The position numbers and the translations under genes are program-made. Source: DATFFO01 sp963772815 (lineage in GTDB: Bacteria; Actinomycetota; Acidimicrobiia; Spongiisociales; ZC4RG35). Taken from it: 64,000 bases of DNA. Location: contig CAVYYV010000003.1 in the NCBI GenBank assembly GCA_963772815.1, forward strand, positions 310,001 to 374,000, written 5' to 3'. Below are positions 53,271-62,652 of this stretch, piece by piece (the stretch's first letter is position 1; the number at the start of each line of letters is the position of its first letter). Below the pieces are notes generated by a model that was not told where the DNA came from, searched no databases, and saw nothing but the letters and a program-made list of their open reading frames with translations.

Positions 53271-53861
53271 TCATGAGTCGATGCGGAACGTCTCCTGATG
53301 GCCCTCGTCAGGGCTGTAGCACTGGCGACACCGAGCCTCGTAGGCACCTTCCGCCCCTAGAACTACCAGATCGTCCGACGGGAGGGTCCGCTGGGTGTAC
53401 AGGGCGGGGCCACCACACCGGTGACAAACGGCCAGGGCCTTGGTGACGTACTCTGCGCGGCCACACAGGGTGGGGATGGGCTCGAAGGGCCGCCGGCGGT
53501 AGTCCAGATCGAGCCCGGCCACGATCACCTGTTTGCCGGCGTCGGCCAACCGTTCGACCACGTCGACCAGCTCATCGTTGAAGAACTGTCCCTCGTCGAT
53601 CCCGATAACCCTGGTCCGGTCTTCCACCGCCAGGAGCAAGTCGTTGGCGGTGTCGACCGGTTGCGCCCCCACCGACAGCGATGAGTGAGATACGACTTCG
53701 CTCTGCGAGTACCGGTCATCCAGGGCGGGTTTGAACACCTGCACCGGGATCCGGGCGATCACCGATCTCGTCACGCGCCGGATCAACTCTTCGCTCTTGC
53801 CCGAGAACATCGGACCACAGATGACTTCGACCCAGCCCCGTTCGCCACGCCGCCACAACAC
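53271..53861 (-). CDS. tdk: Thymidine kinase (type II)
   Basis: This 196-residue protein has P-loop ICGPMFSGKSEELIRR, VIGIDEGQFFND (Walker B), VIVAGLDLDYRRRPFEP and a zinc lasso with CHRCGG and CRQCYSP. It phosphorylates thymidine in nucleotide salvage. The start at 53861 is the longest; a GTG at 53831 before EVICGP is an alternative. It lies between rodA and rng on the same strand. Confidence 0.92.
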   Translation of the reverse strand: MLWRRGERGWVEVICGPMFSGKSEELIRRVTRSVIARIPVQVFKPALDDRYSQSEVVSHSSLSVGAQPVDTANDLLLAVEDRTRVIGIDEGQFFNDELVDVVERLADAGKQVIVAGLDLDYRRRPFEPIPTLCGRAEYVTKALAVCHRCGGPALYTQRTLPSDDLVVLGAEGAYEARCRQCYSPDEGHQETFRIDS

Positions 53862-53894
53862 CGACCGCAGCGTAGCCGGGCGGAACCACGTGGA

Positions 53895-55046
53895 TCAGAC
53901 CACGTAGTCCTCACCCGGGACCGGAGAGCGGCGAAGCCAGACGGAGTTGGCGATCCCAAGGGCGAAGCTCATGGCCAGGAACGAGGATCCGCCCAGACTG
54001 AGGAAGGGCAGGGGGAGCCCGGTGACGGGAGTGATACCCATGGTCATGCCCACGTTGATGAAGACGTGGAACATGAACATGGCCCCAATGCCGACCACTA
54101 TCAACGCCCCGAATTTGTCGCGAGCGTTGGTTGCGATGATCAGCAGGCGCCAGATCAACACCATGAAAGCGGCCAGGACCAACAGCCCGCCCACGAAGCC
54201 GAGCTGTTCGGCCACAGCCGTGAAGATGAAGTCGGTCTCCTGCTCGGGCACGTACTGGAAGTTTGTCTGAGTGCCCTGGAAGAGGCCCCGGCCCAGGAGC
54301 TGTCCCGACCCGATGGCCAGCTTGGATCGCAGCAGGTTGTACCCGATCCCCTGAGGATCGACCGTCGGGTCTACCAGGACGCGGATCCGGTCCAGCTGGT
54401 AGTTGGCGATCCAACCCCGCTGGAGGGCGAAGGCGACCGCCAACAGCCCCCCACCGGTGAGCGTGGTCAGCTGACGCCAGGAGCTCCCGGCGGCGAACAG
54501 CATCGCCATCATGACGAAGACGAACACGAGCATCGTCCCCAGGTCGGGCTGCATGAAGATCAAGGCCGCCGGCACTGCCACCACCACCAACACCAACCCC
54601 AACTTGCCCCAGCTGAGCCCAGGCGTGTCGTCGTCGCGCGTGTGAGGAGCCAGGATCGAGGCCAGGGCCAGAACCACTATGACCTTGGCGAACTCGGCCG
54701 GCTGGAAGTCAAAGAACGGGAAGGCGATCCAGCGGTGGGCGCCATTGGTCTCTGGGAAGAAGAACACCCCTACCAGGGCGAGGAGGATCAGCCCATACAG
54801 ATACGGGATGAGGTGGCGGTACTCGCGGTAGTCGATGAACGAAGTGAGGAGGAACACCACGAATCCCGCCGCTACCGAGATCATCTGCCGCTCCATCGAA
54901 GACACACCCGTCGACTTGGTAGCCGAGTAGATCATCAGAAGGCCAAACAAGGACAACACCACCATTGTCCCGAACAGGATCCAGTCGGGGCGGTTGCGGC
55001 GCCGGTCGGTAACGGCCTCCGGTGCTGTGCCCGCGATCGTGGCCAT
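53895..55046 (-). CDS. rodA: RodA/FtsW-type SEDS peptidoglycan glycosyltransferase
   Basis: This 383-residue membrane protein has ten spans. SEDS signatures are EFAKVIVVLALASILA, PQGIGYNLLRSKLAIGSGQL and NVGMTMGITPVTGLPLPFLSLGGSS. It polymerises lipid II with PBP2 in the elongasome. The ATG overlaps the mrdA stop (TGATG). Being next to mreBCD and PBP2 makes RodA the better name over FtsW. Confidence 0.92.
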   Translation of the reverse strand: MATIAGTAPEAVTDRRRNRPDWILFGTMVVLSLFGLLMIYSATKSTGVSSMERQMISVAAGFVVFLLTSFIDYREYRHLIPYLYGLILLALVGVFFFPETNGAHRWIAFPFFDFQPAEFAKVIVVLALASILAPHTRDDDTPGLSWGKLGLVLVVVAVPAALIFMQPDLGTMLVFVFVMMAMLFAAGSSWRQLTTLTGGGLLAVAFALQRGWIANYQLDRIRVLVDPTVDPQGIGYNLLRSKLAIGSGQLLGRGLFQGTQTNFQYVPEQETDFIFTAVAEQLGFVGGLLVLAAFMVLIWRLLIIATNARDKFGALIVVGIGAMFMFHVFINVGMTMGITPVTGLPLPFLSLGGSSFLAMSFALGIANSVWLRRSPVPGEDYVV

Positions 55047-57010
55047 CAGTCCGCGTCCTCGCCGTGAACGATCGGGCTGGGCGGGTTGCCCATCAGGTAT
55101 TGGAGGATGTGCCGCGCCACCGGAGCCGCCACCCCACCACCTGACCCGCCCTCGTCGATCAGCACCACAACGATGTACTTGGGGTTCGAGAGCGGCGCCA
55201 CGCCGACGAACCAGGCGTGGTTGTCACGGTTGGGAGAGGTCTGACCCGTCCCGGTCTTGCCGCCTACCTCGTCGAGCCCGGGGCCGAAGTCGGCGAAGGC
55301 CCGATGGGCGGTTCCCTGACTGACCACGCGGCCCAGGTCGGTCACAAGCGACTGACGCACTGCCGGGTCGATGTCAACTTGGCGAACGACCGTGGGATCG
55401 TGGCGGTAGACGACCTTGCCCCCCTGATCCCGAACCTCGGCTACCACGGCCGGCTGGAGGACATCTCCGCCGTTGACCAGAGCGGCGTAGGAAACGGCGA
55501 CCTGGAGCGGGGTGGCAGTGAGGAACCCCTGACCGATGGCGAGGTCCATCAGGTCACCACCCAGGAAAGGTCCTCCGGGGAGGTCGAGCCGGCTCTGATC
55601 CAGGCGGGGCGGCTCGTCAGGGTGCGCGAGTTGGTAGTCCTTCAGTTGCTGGAACAACTCTGGGGTCGGAACGGTGCCGGCGGCCTCGCCGGTCAGGTCG
55701 ATACCAGTCTTCTGGCCGTATCCAAGGCTCGACGCCAGCTCCTGGATCACGTTGACGTCCATATTCTTGCGGTTCTGCCACACACCGAGGGCGACCGACC
55801 AGAAATAGATGTTGCAGGACTGCTCGAGAGCACCATGGATATTGAGCCAGCCCTTGTCCCCCGTGTACCAGTCGTGCTTGACCTGAGGAGACCCGTCGGC
55901 GAGGTTGGGGAGCTGGAGCGTGCCGTCACAGTGGACCTTCCGGTCGGCGGCGTCGATGCCTTCCTGATTCTCCGGGAAGGGCAGCTGATACTGCTGTGCG
56001 GCGGTGTAGGTGATCGCCTTGAAGGTCGAGGCGGGCGGGTAAAGGCCGCTGATGGCCAGATTGTTGAACGCTTGCTCCTTGCGAAGCTCGTCGAATGTCG
56101 CCTGATCCAGGCCCGACACGAATTGCTGGGGGTCGAAGCTGGGATGGGAGGCCAGAGCGAGGACCTCCCCGGTCTGCGCATCGAAGACCACGGCCGCCGC
56201 CCTCTTGGCGTCGGAGAACACCTCCTTGCCGGCCGCCCGGTCGGCCGCCTTGACCTCATTGGCCAGCTCGATGCCGTCCGCCAGCGCCCGGCTGACCACC
56301 TCCTGGAGCTCTAGGTTGAGCGTCAGGTACACGGTGTCCCCGCTCTGGGGAGCCACGTCCGGACGACTCTCCACGATCTGGCCCCTCGCAACCCGGTACT
56401 CGGAGGTGCCCGGGATTCCCCGCAGATAATCGTCGTAGACCTTCTCGACACCCAGCTGGCCGATGCGGACATTGGGGTCCAGATTCGGATTCGTGTCCAT
56501 GTCTGCTGCCGTGGGGAGCCCGAGATGGCCCACCACATGAGCCAGGTCGGGCCCGGCCAGGTAGACCCGCTCGGGAACCTTGATGATGTCCACCCCGGGG
56601 AAGTCCTCGAGCCGAGTGGCCAGTTCGTAGGCCGTTTGGGTCGAGACCGTCCCGATCGTGAACCGACCATTGGTTCCCGCCGCCTCATACTGAGCTTCGA
56701 TATCAGTCGCCGGGATACCCATCACCGCGGAAAGGCGCTGCACCAGGTCGGCCCTCTGAGCCGGCTTGATGAAAGTCCGGTCGACCTCGACCGCAGGCAC
56801 ATACCGGCTGGTCACGACCAGCTCGCCGCTCCGGTCGTAGATGTCGCCCCGGGGGGCCTCGGAGGTCTTCGTCTGCCACGCCAGGTCCTGAACCTGACTG
56901 GCGATCGATGCGCCTTCGGCCACCTGGACGAACCATAACCGCAAGCCGAGCACCGAGAACAGAGCCACGAACACGAAGCCCAGAACCGCTACGCGCAGGC
57001 TGAACTTCAC
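55046..57010 (-). CDS. mrdA: Penicillin-binding protein 2 (elongasome transpeptidase)
   Basis: This 654-residue protein has an N-terminal membrane anchor (LRVAVLGFVFVALFSVLGL), a pedestal (TSEAPRGDIYDRSGELVV) and a transpeptidase domain with SxxK in PPASTFKAITYT, SxN in EQSCNIYFW and GGKTGTGQTS. It crosslinks lateral-wall peptidoglycan with RodA. The GTG start overlaps mreD by 4 nt and its stop overlaps rodA. Confidence 0.93.
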   Translation of the reverse strand: MKFSLRVAVLGFVFVALFSVLGLRLWFVQVAEGASIASQVQDLAWQTKTSEAPRGDIYDRSGELVVTSRYVPAVEVDRTFIKPAQRADLVQRLSAVMGIPATDIEAQYEAAGTNGRFTIGTVSTQTAYELATRLEDFPGVDIIKVPERVYLAGPDLAHVVGHLGLPTAADMDTNPNLDPNVRIGQLGVEKVYDDYLRGIPGTSEYRVARGQIVESRPDVAPQSGDTVYLTLNLELQEVVSRALADGIELANEVKAADRAAGKEVFSDAKRAAAVVFDAQTGEVLALASHPSFDPQQFVSGLDQATFDELRKEQAFNNLAISGLYPPASTFKAITYTAAQQYQLPFPENQEGIDAADRKVHCDGTLQLPNLADGSPQVKHDWYTGDKGWLNIHGALEQSCNIYFWSVALGVWQNRKNMDVNVIQELASSLGYGQKTGIDLTGEAAGTVPTPELFQQLKDYQLAHPDEPPRLDQSRLDLPGGPFLGGDLMDLAIGQGFLTATPLQVAVSYAALVNGGDVLQPAVVAEVRDQGGKVVYRHDPTVVRQVDIDPAVRQSLVTDLGRVVSQGTAHRAFADFGPGLDEVGGKTGTGQTSPNRDNHAWFVGVAPLSNPKYIVVVLIDEGGSGGGVAAPVARHILQYLMGNPPSPIVHGEDAD

Positions 57011-57504
57011 AGCAGCCCTCTCCGTTTTCCGTCTATCAGTCGAATCACCATGGGTGCCACGAGAAAGCTGAGTGCCATGTTGGTCAGCGGGACGAAGATC
57101 ACTCTCCGCCCCAGGCCGGTCGTGATCAGACCTCCCTGTCCGAAGAGAGTACCGACCACCAGAAACAACACCACCCCGAGCAGGGTCAGCAGCCCCGTCC
57201 AGACTGCCACCGCCAGCGGCCCGGCATCGGCCCGCTGCGCGGTACGGACGGCAATGAAGGCCAGGACTGTGAAGACCGCCGCTCGGAGACCCATCACCGT
57301 CGAACTGAGCAGATCGACGATCAGACCGCCCCCGAAACCGAGCACGAGCACTGCCTCCCGTCGCATGCTGGTCAGGGCGAAGGTGATCGCCAGCAACATC
57401 ATCAGGTCCGGGGTCACGAAGCGGAACCTGCTTATCAGCGTGGTCTGGATGATGAGGGCCACGAGGAGGAGGCCCAGGGCGACAAGGATTGGACGAGCCT
57501 TCAT
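57007..57504 (-). CDS. mreD: Rod shape-determining protein MreD
   Basis: This 165-residue membrane protein has five to six spans (ILVALGLLLVALIIQTTL; DLMMLLAITFALTSM). It follows mreC with ATGA overlap and precedes mrdA with GTGA overlap. MreD helps couple MreB to the wall enzymes. Confidence 0.85.
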   Translation of the reverse strand: MKARPILVALGLLLVALIIQTTLISRFRFVTPDLMMLLAITFALTSMRREAVLVLGFGGGLIVDLLSSTVMGLRAAVFTVLAFIAVRTAQRADAGPLAVAVWTGLLTLLGVVLFLVVGTLFGQGGLITTGLGRRVIFVPLTNMALSFLVAPMVIRLIDGKRRGLL

Positions 57505-58415
57505 CCACCGCCCCCGGCGGCGGTGGTGTCGGTCCCCAAGGGCGTGGTGGTGTCGGTGGTCTCGGGAATAGTCGTGGTCGTGGTGGTGGCGCGAGTCGGA
57601 TCGGGCGGCCAGGCAAGGACCACAACCACCCGTAGACTCTCAACATCAACGAAGGGTCTCACCGTCGTGGTGAGCTGACTGGCCTCGGGGGACGCCGACT
57701 GCAGCACCTCCCCGACGGCCAGGCCGGAAGGGAACGTGTTGGCAGCGGTCACGACCTGATCACCCTCGGCCACCGGATCGCGGGCATCGAATATCTCGAG
57801 GGTCATGTCTGATGATCCGGGCTTGGACTTGAGCAGCCCGGTTTCAGACCCGACCAGTACCGACACCTGGTTGCGGCTGGCCGTTATGGGGATGACGATG
57901 GCGGTGTTCGGGGAGGCAGTCTCCACCGTCCCCACCACGAATCCGTTCACATCGATCACAGGCTGACCGTCGATGACACCGTCGCTGACACCCTTGTCGA
58001 TCTGGAAAGCCAGGTCGAATTGGTCGGCGCGCCCGATCACGTTGGCCGGTATCTGGGCTACCTGCGTGTCCTGAAGATTCAAATCGTAGAGCCGCTCCAG
58101 CACCTTCAGCCGAGCTAGATCGTCATCGGCCTCCGCCAGCTTGGCCTGGGCCTGGGCAAGCTCGGCCCGCAGGGCATCGTTGGTCTCGCGCAAGGAAGTG
58201 ATATCGCCCAGACCATTCAGGAAGTCGGTAACCGGATCGACCACCACCGTGGCCGCACGCTGCAAAGGGGCCATGATCGTCTGGGCGCCGCCTCGAATCA
58301 CCGCCGCCACGCCCTCGCCCTGAGCCCGCACGTCGAAGGTCATGAACAGAACCGCCAGGACGAGGAGGGTTATGAAGGTGGGCAGCGCTCTGTCTCGCCG
58401 TTCCCTAGAAGTCAT
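57501..58415 (-). CDS. mreC: Rod shape-determining protein MreC
   Basis: This 304-residue protein has one membrane anchor (FITLLVLAVLFMTFD), a coiled coil (ETNDALRAELAQAQAKLAEA) and the MreC beta-barrel pair (VIGRADQFDLAFQIDKGV, VLVGSETGLLKSKP). The C-terminus is threonine-rich (ATTTTTTIPETTDTTT), like the LPFTG proteins here. It links MreB to PBP2 outside the membrane. Confidence 0.9.
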   Translation of the reverse strand: MTSRERRDRALPTFITLLVLAVLFMTFDVRAQGEGVAAVIRGGAQTIMAPLQRAATVVVDPVTDFLNGLGDITSLRETNDALRAELAQAQAKLAEADDDLARLKVLERLYDLNLQDTQVAQIPANVIGRADQFDLAFQIDKGVSDGVIDGQPVIDVNGFVVGTVETASPNTAIVIPITASRNQVSVLVGSETGLLKSKPGSSDMTLEIFDARDPVAEGDQVVTAANTFPSGLAVGEVLQSASPEASQLTTTVRPFVDVESLRVVVVLAWPPDPTRATTTTTTIPETTDTTTPLGTDTTAAGGGG

Positions 58416-58570
58416 GTGGGGCCGGACCCAACGGCGACTCTAAGCGCCTGTCCGATGGTTCCGTTGCTTGGATCGGGGGCCGAGAGCTCCGGTCGTAAGG
58501 CGGGCCGAGAACGCAGCGGGCGGAGTTGCATGGTCGTCAAGATGGGTGACATGCATTGTTCAACGGGCTC
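58416..58570. other. mreB-mreC spacer
   Basis: 155 bp without a gene. Because mreC does not overlap mreB, an internal promoter could lie here. No hairpin of note was seen. Confidence 0.3.
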
Positions 58571-59603
58571 CTAGGGCCGCGACGACGAGACCAGGACACC
58601 CTGCAGTGTGTCGAATTCCTCCAGGCACTTGCCCGACCCGAGCACAACGGACTGCAACGGCTTGGTGGCCGTGACAATGGGCATTCCAGTCTCCGAAGCC
58701 AGGCGGTGGTCGAGACCCACCAACAGAGCACCCCCGCCCGTGACAACGATTCCCCGCTCGACGATGTCGGCGGCCAGCTCGGGCGGCGTCTTGTCGAGGG
58801 TGAACTTGACTGCATCCACAATGGCCTGCGATGGCTCGTCGATGGCTTCTCGGATCTCCGGGCTGCTCAGGGTCACCGTCTTCGGCAGCCCAGTGACGAG
58901 ATCTCGACCCCGCACCTCAGCCGACGGCTCGTCCGCATATGGCCAGGCAGACCCAATCGCCATCTTGATCTGTTCCGCCGTCCGCTCACCGATGAGGACG
59001 TTGTGCTCCTTCTTGACCCAGTCGATGATGGCCTCGTCGAGCTCGTCTCCTCCCACCCGTATGGATCGGGACACCACGATTCCTCCCAGCGAGATGACCG
59101 CCACCTCGGTGGTGCCACCACCGACGTCGACCACCATCGATCCCGAAGGCTCTCCGATGGGCAGGCCCGACCCGATGGCGGCTGCCATCGGCTCCTCGAT
59201 CGTGTACCGCGCGGCGCGCCCCAGCGTGGTAAGCGGCCTCTTCAACGGCTCGCCGCTCGACGGGTGTGATCCCGGAAGGAACACATACGACGATCCGGGG
59301 CCGCGCCCATCGCCGGCGGTGCACCTTCTGGATGAAGTAGCGGAGCATCTTCTCGGTGATGTCGAAGTCGGCAATGACGCCATCGCGAAGGGGCCGGATA
59401 GCGGTGATGTTGGCCGGCGTTCGCCCGATCATCCGTTTGGCCTCCATCCCCACCGCCAGGGCGCGGTTGTTTTGGGAGTTGATGGCCACCACCGACGGCT
59501 CGTTGAGCACGATGCCCTGCCCGCGCACAAACACCAGCGTGTTGGCGGTGCCGAGATCGATGGCCATATCCTGGCCGGCGAAGGAAAAGAGGGTGTCGGC
59601 CAT
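58571..59603 (-). CDS. mreB: Rod-shape actin homologue MreB with one-base frameshift in this sequence
   Basis: Start MADTLFSFAGQDMAIDLGTA at 59603. The first 130 codons match MreB up to AVEEAAYHAGARRA. Then one extra base (C at 59207/59208, minus-strand GG for G) shifts the frame, and the rest, YTIEEPMAAAIGSGLP, SMVVDVGGGTTEVAVISLGG and so on, continues in another frame. Removing it gives the canonical ARRAYTIEEPMAAAIG. MreB filaments guide lateral wall synthesis. The indel is likely an assembly error because the gene is normally essential in rods. Confidence 0.88.
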
Positions 59604-59697
59604 AGACCTTCTCTGGAGACGTTGTCTGGCGGAGCCCTGATTGTAGGCGGCCCACCCAGCTTGCCGCCATTCGATCTTCCATGTCAATCAAAGGCGC

Positions 59698-59822
59698 GGG
59701 CGGAGAAGAATCGACAGGGTGGCGGGTGGGGACGGGCGGAGAGGAATCGACAGGGTGGCGGGTGGGGACGGGCGGAGAGGAATCGACAGGGTGGCGGTGG
59801 GGACGGGCGGGAAGGAATCCAC
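59698..59822. repeat. 36-bp tandem repeat array between ndk and mreB
   Basis: The unit GGGCGGAGAGGAATCGACAG plus GGTGGCGGGTGGGGAC is 36 bp. Copies occupy 59698-59733, 59734-59769, 59770-59804 (35 bp) and a partial one to 59822. It abuts the ndk stop. It is a minisatellite/VNTR; the mreB promoter or leader must lie at or after it. It is not CRISPR, because copies have no spacers. Confidence 0.85.
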
Positions 59823-60227
59823 TCAGGGGAAGAAGATCCCCAACTCCCGTTCGGCGCTGGTGGGCGAATCCGATCCGTGCACCAGGTTCTGAGTCACCTG
59901 AAGGCCGAAGTCGCCCCGGATGGTGCCGGGACCGGCATCGGCCGGATTGGTGGCACCCATGATGGCCCGGGCGGCCGCCACGGCTCCCTCTCCCGACCAC
60001 TCCATTGCCACCACCGGGCCCGATGTGATGAAAGCCAGTAGATCGGGGAAGAAGGGCTTGTCGACGTGCTCGGCGTAGTGGCGGCGAGCGAGATCCTCGT
60101 CGATGACCAGGCAGCGGATCTTCTGCAGCGATAGCCCTTTACGCTCGAAGCGCCCGATTATCTCGCCGACCAACGCCCGTCGGTAGCCGTCTGGCTTCAC
60201 CATGATGAATGTGTTCTCGGTTGCCAT
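59823..60227 (-). CDS. ndk: Nucleoside diphosphate kinase
   Basis: This 134-residue protein has TFIMVKPDGYRRALVGEI, the active His in NLVHGSDSPTSAERELGIFF and MGATNPADAGPGTIRGDF. It exchanges phosphates among nucleoside di- and triphosphates. It is separated from folC by 24 bp on the same strand. Confidence 0.95.
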   Translation of the reverse strand: MATENTFIMVKPDGYRRALVGEIIGRFERKGLSLQKIRCLVIDEDLARRHYAEHVDKPFFPDLLAFITSGPVVAMEWSGEGAVAAARAIMGATNPADAGPGTIRGDFGLQVTQNLVHGSDSPTSAERELGIFFP

Positions 60228-60251
60228 GGGTTGCAGCGTAACCGGGGCGCG

Positions 60252-61541
60252 TCAATCGGCTGGAGCCAGGGCAGAGCGCACCTGGCCGATCATGTACAGC
60301 GATCCCGACACTAGGACGGCTCCATCTGGTCCGGCCAGGTCCCTGGCCCTCTGCACGGCCGACACCGGATCCCCCACCGCCTCGACAGGTAAGTCCGTCA
60401 CCATCTCGATACGATGAGCGAGGTCCGCCGCAGGGACGGCCCTGTCCGAGTGTATTTGGGTGGCGACGACGGCATCGAGGCGTTCGCAGACATGGTCGAT
60501 CATCGTCTCGACGTCCTTGTCTCCCATAACACCCAGCACCAGCACCCATCGGGTGTTCGGGAACTCCTCACCTAGAGCCGCCTCCAACACCTCGAAGCCG
60601 TCCGCATTGTGGGCGCCGTCGATGAGCACCAACGGTTGGGACGCCACAGGCTCCATCCTGCCCGGAGCGGCGAACCCCAGACCGGCCTCTATCACCGCGG
60701 ACCCATCCAGCGCCCGTCCCAGAGATGCCTCCACCGCCGCCACCGACACGGCAGCGTTGATGGTTTGGTACCGGCCGTGGACGCCGATGGCGACATCGGG
60801 ATAGGGGGATTCCGCGCCCTCCACCTCCATCTGCCACCCGCCCACCACACGATGGGCGTCTACGGAGAAATCGCGTCCGAACGCTCGATGCTCGATACCG
60901 AGGTCCCGTGCGACGCCTTCGGCCAGATCAAATACTGAAGGTGGCAAAGGACCGGTGACCAGAATCGAGTTGGGCTTGACGATGGCCAGCTTCTCGACGG
61001 CGATGGCCTCGACGGTCGAGCCCAGGTACTCCATGTGGTCCAGTCCCACACCCGTTACCACGGCCACATCGGAGTCGACTACGTTCGTCGCGTCCAGGCG
61101 CCCTCCCAGGCCGACCTCGACCACGGCCGCCTCCACGGCGTGCTCGGCGAAGAAAGCGAAAGCCATGGCTGTGGTCAATTCGAAGTAGGTGAATTGTGCC
61201 TCGCCGCGGCTCTCCAGGATTTCGGCGAAGGCGGCCACGTCCGCCACCGCCTGGGTCAGCTCATCTTCGGTAGCGATGCGACCGTTGATTCCGAGCCGCT
61301 CCTCTATCACCTCCAGGTGGGGTGAGGTGTAGGTGCCGGTGTTGAGGCCGTGAGCGGTGAGCAGGAGGGCGGACAGCCGGGTGGTCGAGGTCTTCCCGTT
61401 CGTGCCCGCCACGTGGATGACGGGATAACCGGTATGGGGAGATCCCATCGTCTCCACCAAAAGACGGATCCTCTCCAGGCCTGGCTTGACGCCCGCCCCG
61501 GCGTGGGCATCCAGATAGGAGATGGCTTGGGAGTGGTTCAT
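60252..61541 (-). CDS. folC: Folylpolyglutamate synthase / dihydrofolate synthase
   Basis: This 429-residue Mur-ligase-like enzyme has P-loop VIHVAGTNGKTSTTRL, TSPHLEVIEERLGING, VEVGLGGRLDATNVV and VLIDGAHNADGFEVLE in the C-terminal domain. It adds glutamate to folates. Start MNHSQAISYLDAHAG. folC-ndk adjacency is common in Actinobacteria. Confidence 0.93.
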   Translation of the reverse strand: MNHSQAISYLDAHAGAGVKPGLERIRLLVETMGSPHTGYPVIHVAGTNGKTSTTRLSALLLTAHGLNTGTYTSPHLEVIEERLGINGRIATEDELTQAVADVAAFAEILESRGEAQFTYFELTTAMAFAFFAEHAVEAAVVEVGLGGRLDATNVVDSDVAVVTGVGLDHMEYLGSTVEAIAVEKLAIVKPNSILVTGPLPPSVFDLAEGVARDLGIEHRAFGRDFSVDAHRVVGGWQMEVEGAESPYPDVAIGVHGRYQTINAAVSVAAVEASLGRALDGSAVIEAGLGFAAPGRMEPVASQPLVLIDGAHNADGFEVLEAALGEEFPNTRWVLVLGVMGDKDVETMIDHVCERLDAVVATQIHSDRAVPAADLAHRIEMVTDLPVEAVGDPVSAVQRARDLAGPDGAVLVSGSLYMIGQVRSALAPAD

Positions 61542-61554
61542 GATCCGACCGCGA

Positions 61555-61584
61555 GAGAACCCCGAAGGTTAATCCGGGGTTCTC
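61555..61584 (-). terminator. Hairpin between the first LPFTG gene and folC
   Basis: GAGAACCCCG and CGGGGTTCTC form a perfect 10-bp stem with a 9-10-nt loop. It lies 20 bp after the LPFTG gene stop and 14 bp before the folC start, so it should end the surface-protein transcript and shield folC. Confidence 0.7.
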
Positions 61585-61603
61585 GGGGCCAGGCTCGGAA
61601 CGC

Positions 61604-62419
61604 TCAGGAGCGGTTGAGGTGCCTGCCTTCCTCGCCATGGCGAGTCAGGTACACCAGACCCGATCCCAGGGCCAGCGCCAGGAGCGACACGACGGCCAGC
61701 TGGTCGGAACCGAAGCCGGTGAACGGCAAGGTATCCGTGGTGTTTCCGACGGTGGTCGACGGAGCAACGGACTGCGTCGTTGACGTTGTCGAGGCTTGTG
61801 CCTGGAGCGTGGTGCTGGTGGATATGGTGGTCGGCGCCACCGTCGTAGTCGTCGTACTCGACGTGCTCGTGGTAGTCGGCGCCGTAGTCGTCGTACTCGA
61901 CGTGCTCGTGGTAGTCGGCGCCGTAGTCGTCGTACTCGACGTGCTCGTAGTAGTCGGCGCCGTAGTCGTCGTACTCGACGTGCTCGTAGTAGTCGGCGCC
62001 GTAGTCGTCGTACTCGACGTGCTCGTGGTAGTCGGCGCCGTAGTCGACGTGCTCGTGGTAGTCGGCTGCGTGGTCGTGGTCGTGGTCGAGGTCGAGGTGG
62101 TCGTATCGGCGTCCAAGCAGCCGCTGATCGTGAGCACCGAACCGTTGTCTATCCAGTGAATACCGTCCGAACAGGGCAGGAGACTGGATCCATTGCCGGT
62201 CCAGGTCAGTCGTTCCGTGAACGCTGAGGTGGGATTCGTGTCCGGTGTCTCGTAATGCACCGTGTCACCGGGTGTGACCTTCGTCGGGGAATACACGTGC
62301 CCATCCACTGTCAACTGATGAGTGGCAGCGAAAGCGGGGGCCGAGCTCAGTGCAATAGCTCCGGCCAGCATTCCCACTGTGACCAGCCCGGCAATTCGCC
62401 TCGTAGCGAGATTCTTCAT
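61604..62419 (-). CDS. LPFTG-anchored surface protein with 13-residue threonine-rich repeats
   Basis: The 271-residue protein has a signal peptide (MKNLATRRIAGLVTVGMLAG, cleavage near AFA), a small extracellular domain (residues 30-105, two Cys), then a Thr/Ser-rich stalk made of a 13-residue unit (TTTTAPTTTSTSS, about five copies). A sortase signal LPFTG, membrane helix (AVVSLLALALGSGLVYL) and basic tail close it. It would be linked to the cell wall. GGGAGG precedes ATG 62419. No sortase gene is in the window. Confidence 0.85.
   Translation of the reverse strand: MKNLATRRIAGLVTVGMLAGAIALSSAPAFAATHQLTVDGHVYSPTKVTPGDTVHYETPDTNPTSAFTERLTWTGNGSSLLPCSDGIHWIDNGSVLTISGCLDADTTTSTSTTTTTTQPTTTSTSTTAPTTTSTSSTTTTAPTTTSTSSTTTTAPTTTSTSSTTTTAPTTTSTSSTTTTAPTTTSTSSTTTTTVAPTTISTSTTLQAQASTTSTTQSVAPSTTVGNTTDTLPFTGFGSDQLAVVSLLALALGSGLVYLTRHGEEGRHLNRS
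61850..62060. repeat. 39-bp tandem repeats coding the T-rich stalk
   Basis: About five near-identical 39-bp units encode the 13-residue stalk segment of the surface protein. They are coding repeats prone to length change by slippage. Confidence 0.8.
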
Positions 62420-62481
62420 GGTGCCTCCCATAAGCCCCAGATTGTGTTTCTGTCCAGACCCTGGCTCCGCGGCTCCCGAAG
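62420..62481 (-). promoter_or_regulatory. Shared leader of the first LPFTG gene
   Basis: In the minus-strand leader, CTTCGGGAGCCGCGG is followed by GGGTCTGGACAGAA and ends GGGGCTTATGGGAGGCACC just before the ATG. The second LPFTG gene (63466-63549) has the same order of motifs: CTTCGGGTACCACCGG, GGGTCTGGCAAGAA, GGGGCCGATGGGAGGCACC. A common cis-element or RNA control is suggested. Confidence 0.45.
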
Positions 62482-62596
62482 GCGCCCACCTTCAGATGAT
62501 GACCCGGCGGCAGGTTCGACTACAGGATGCCACACGGCGAGCGGGTTGCAAGAGCCCACAGCGAATTGTGGGCCTACGAACCTAGAAGACCATGAC

Positions 62597-62631
62597 GAAG
62601 GGGCGTCTGGTGGCCTACCAGACGCCCCTTC
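62597..62631 (-). terminator. Strong hairpin terminator after the second LPFTG gene
   Basis: GAAGGGGCGTCTGGT and ACCAGACGCCCCTTC form a perfect 15-bp stem with a 5-nt loop (GGCCT), about 20 bp past the stop at 62653. It is the cleanest terminator in the window. Confidence 0.85.
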
Positions 62632-62652
62632 TAGGGAGGACCCGACTTGTGT

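Noticed and set aside
52814..53347. 177-codon minus-strand frame between tdk and rng
   Set aside because: It overlaps both genes in another frame, has low-quality composition, and no start signal.
59698..59822. Possible CRISPR array in the 36-bp repeats
   Set aside because: Units are head-to-tail with no unique spacers and there are no cas genes; it is a minisatellite.
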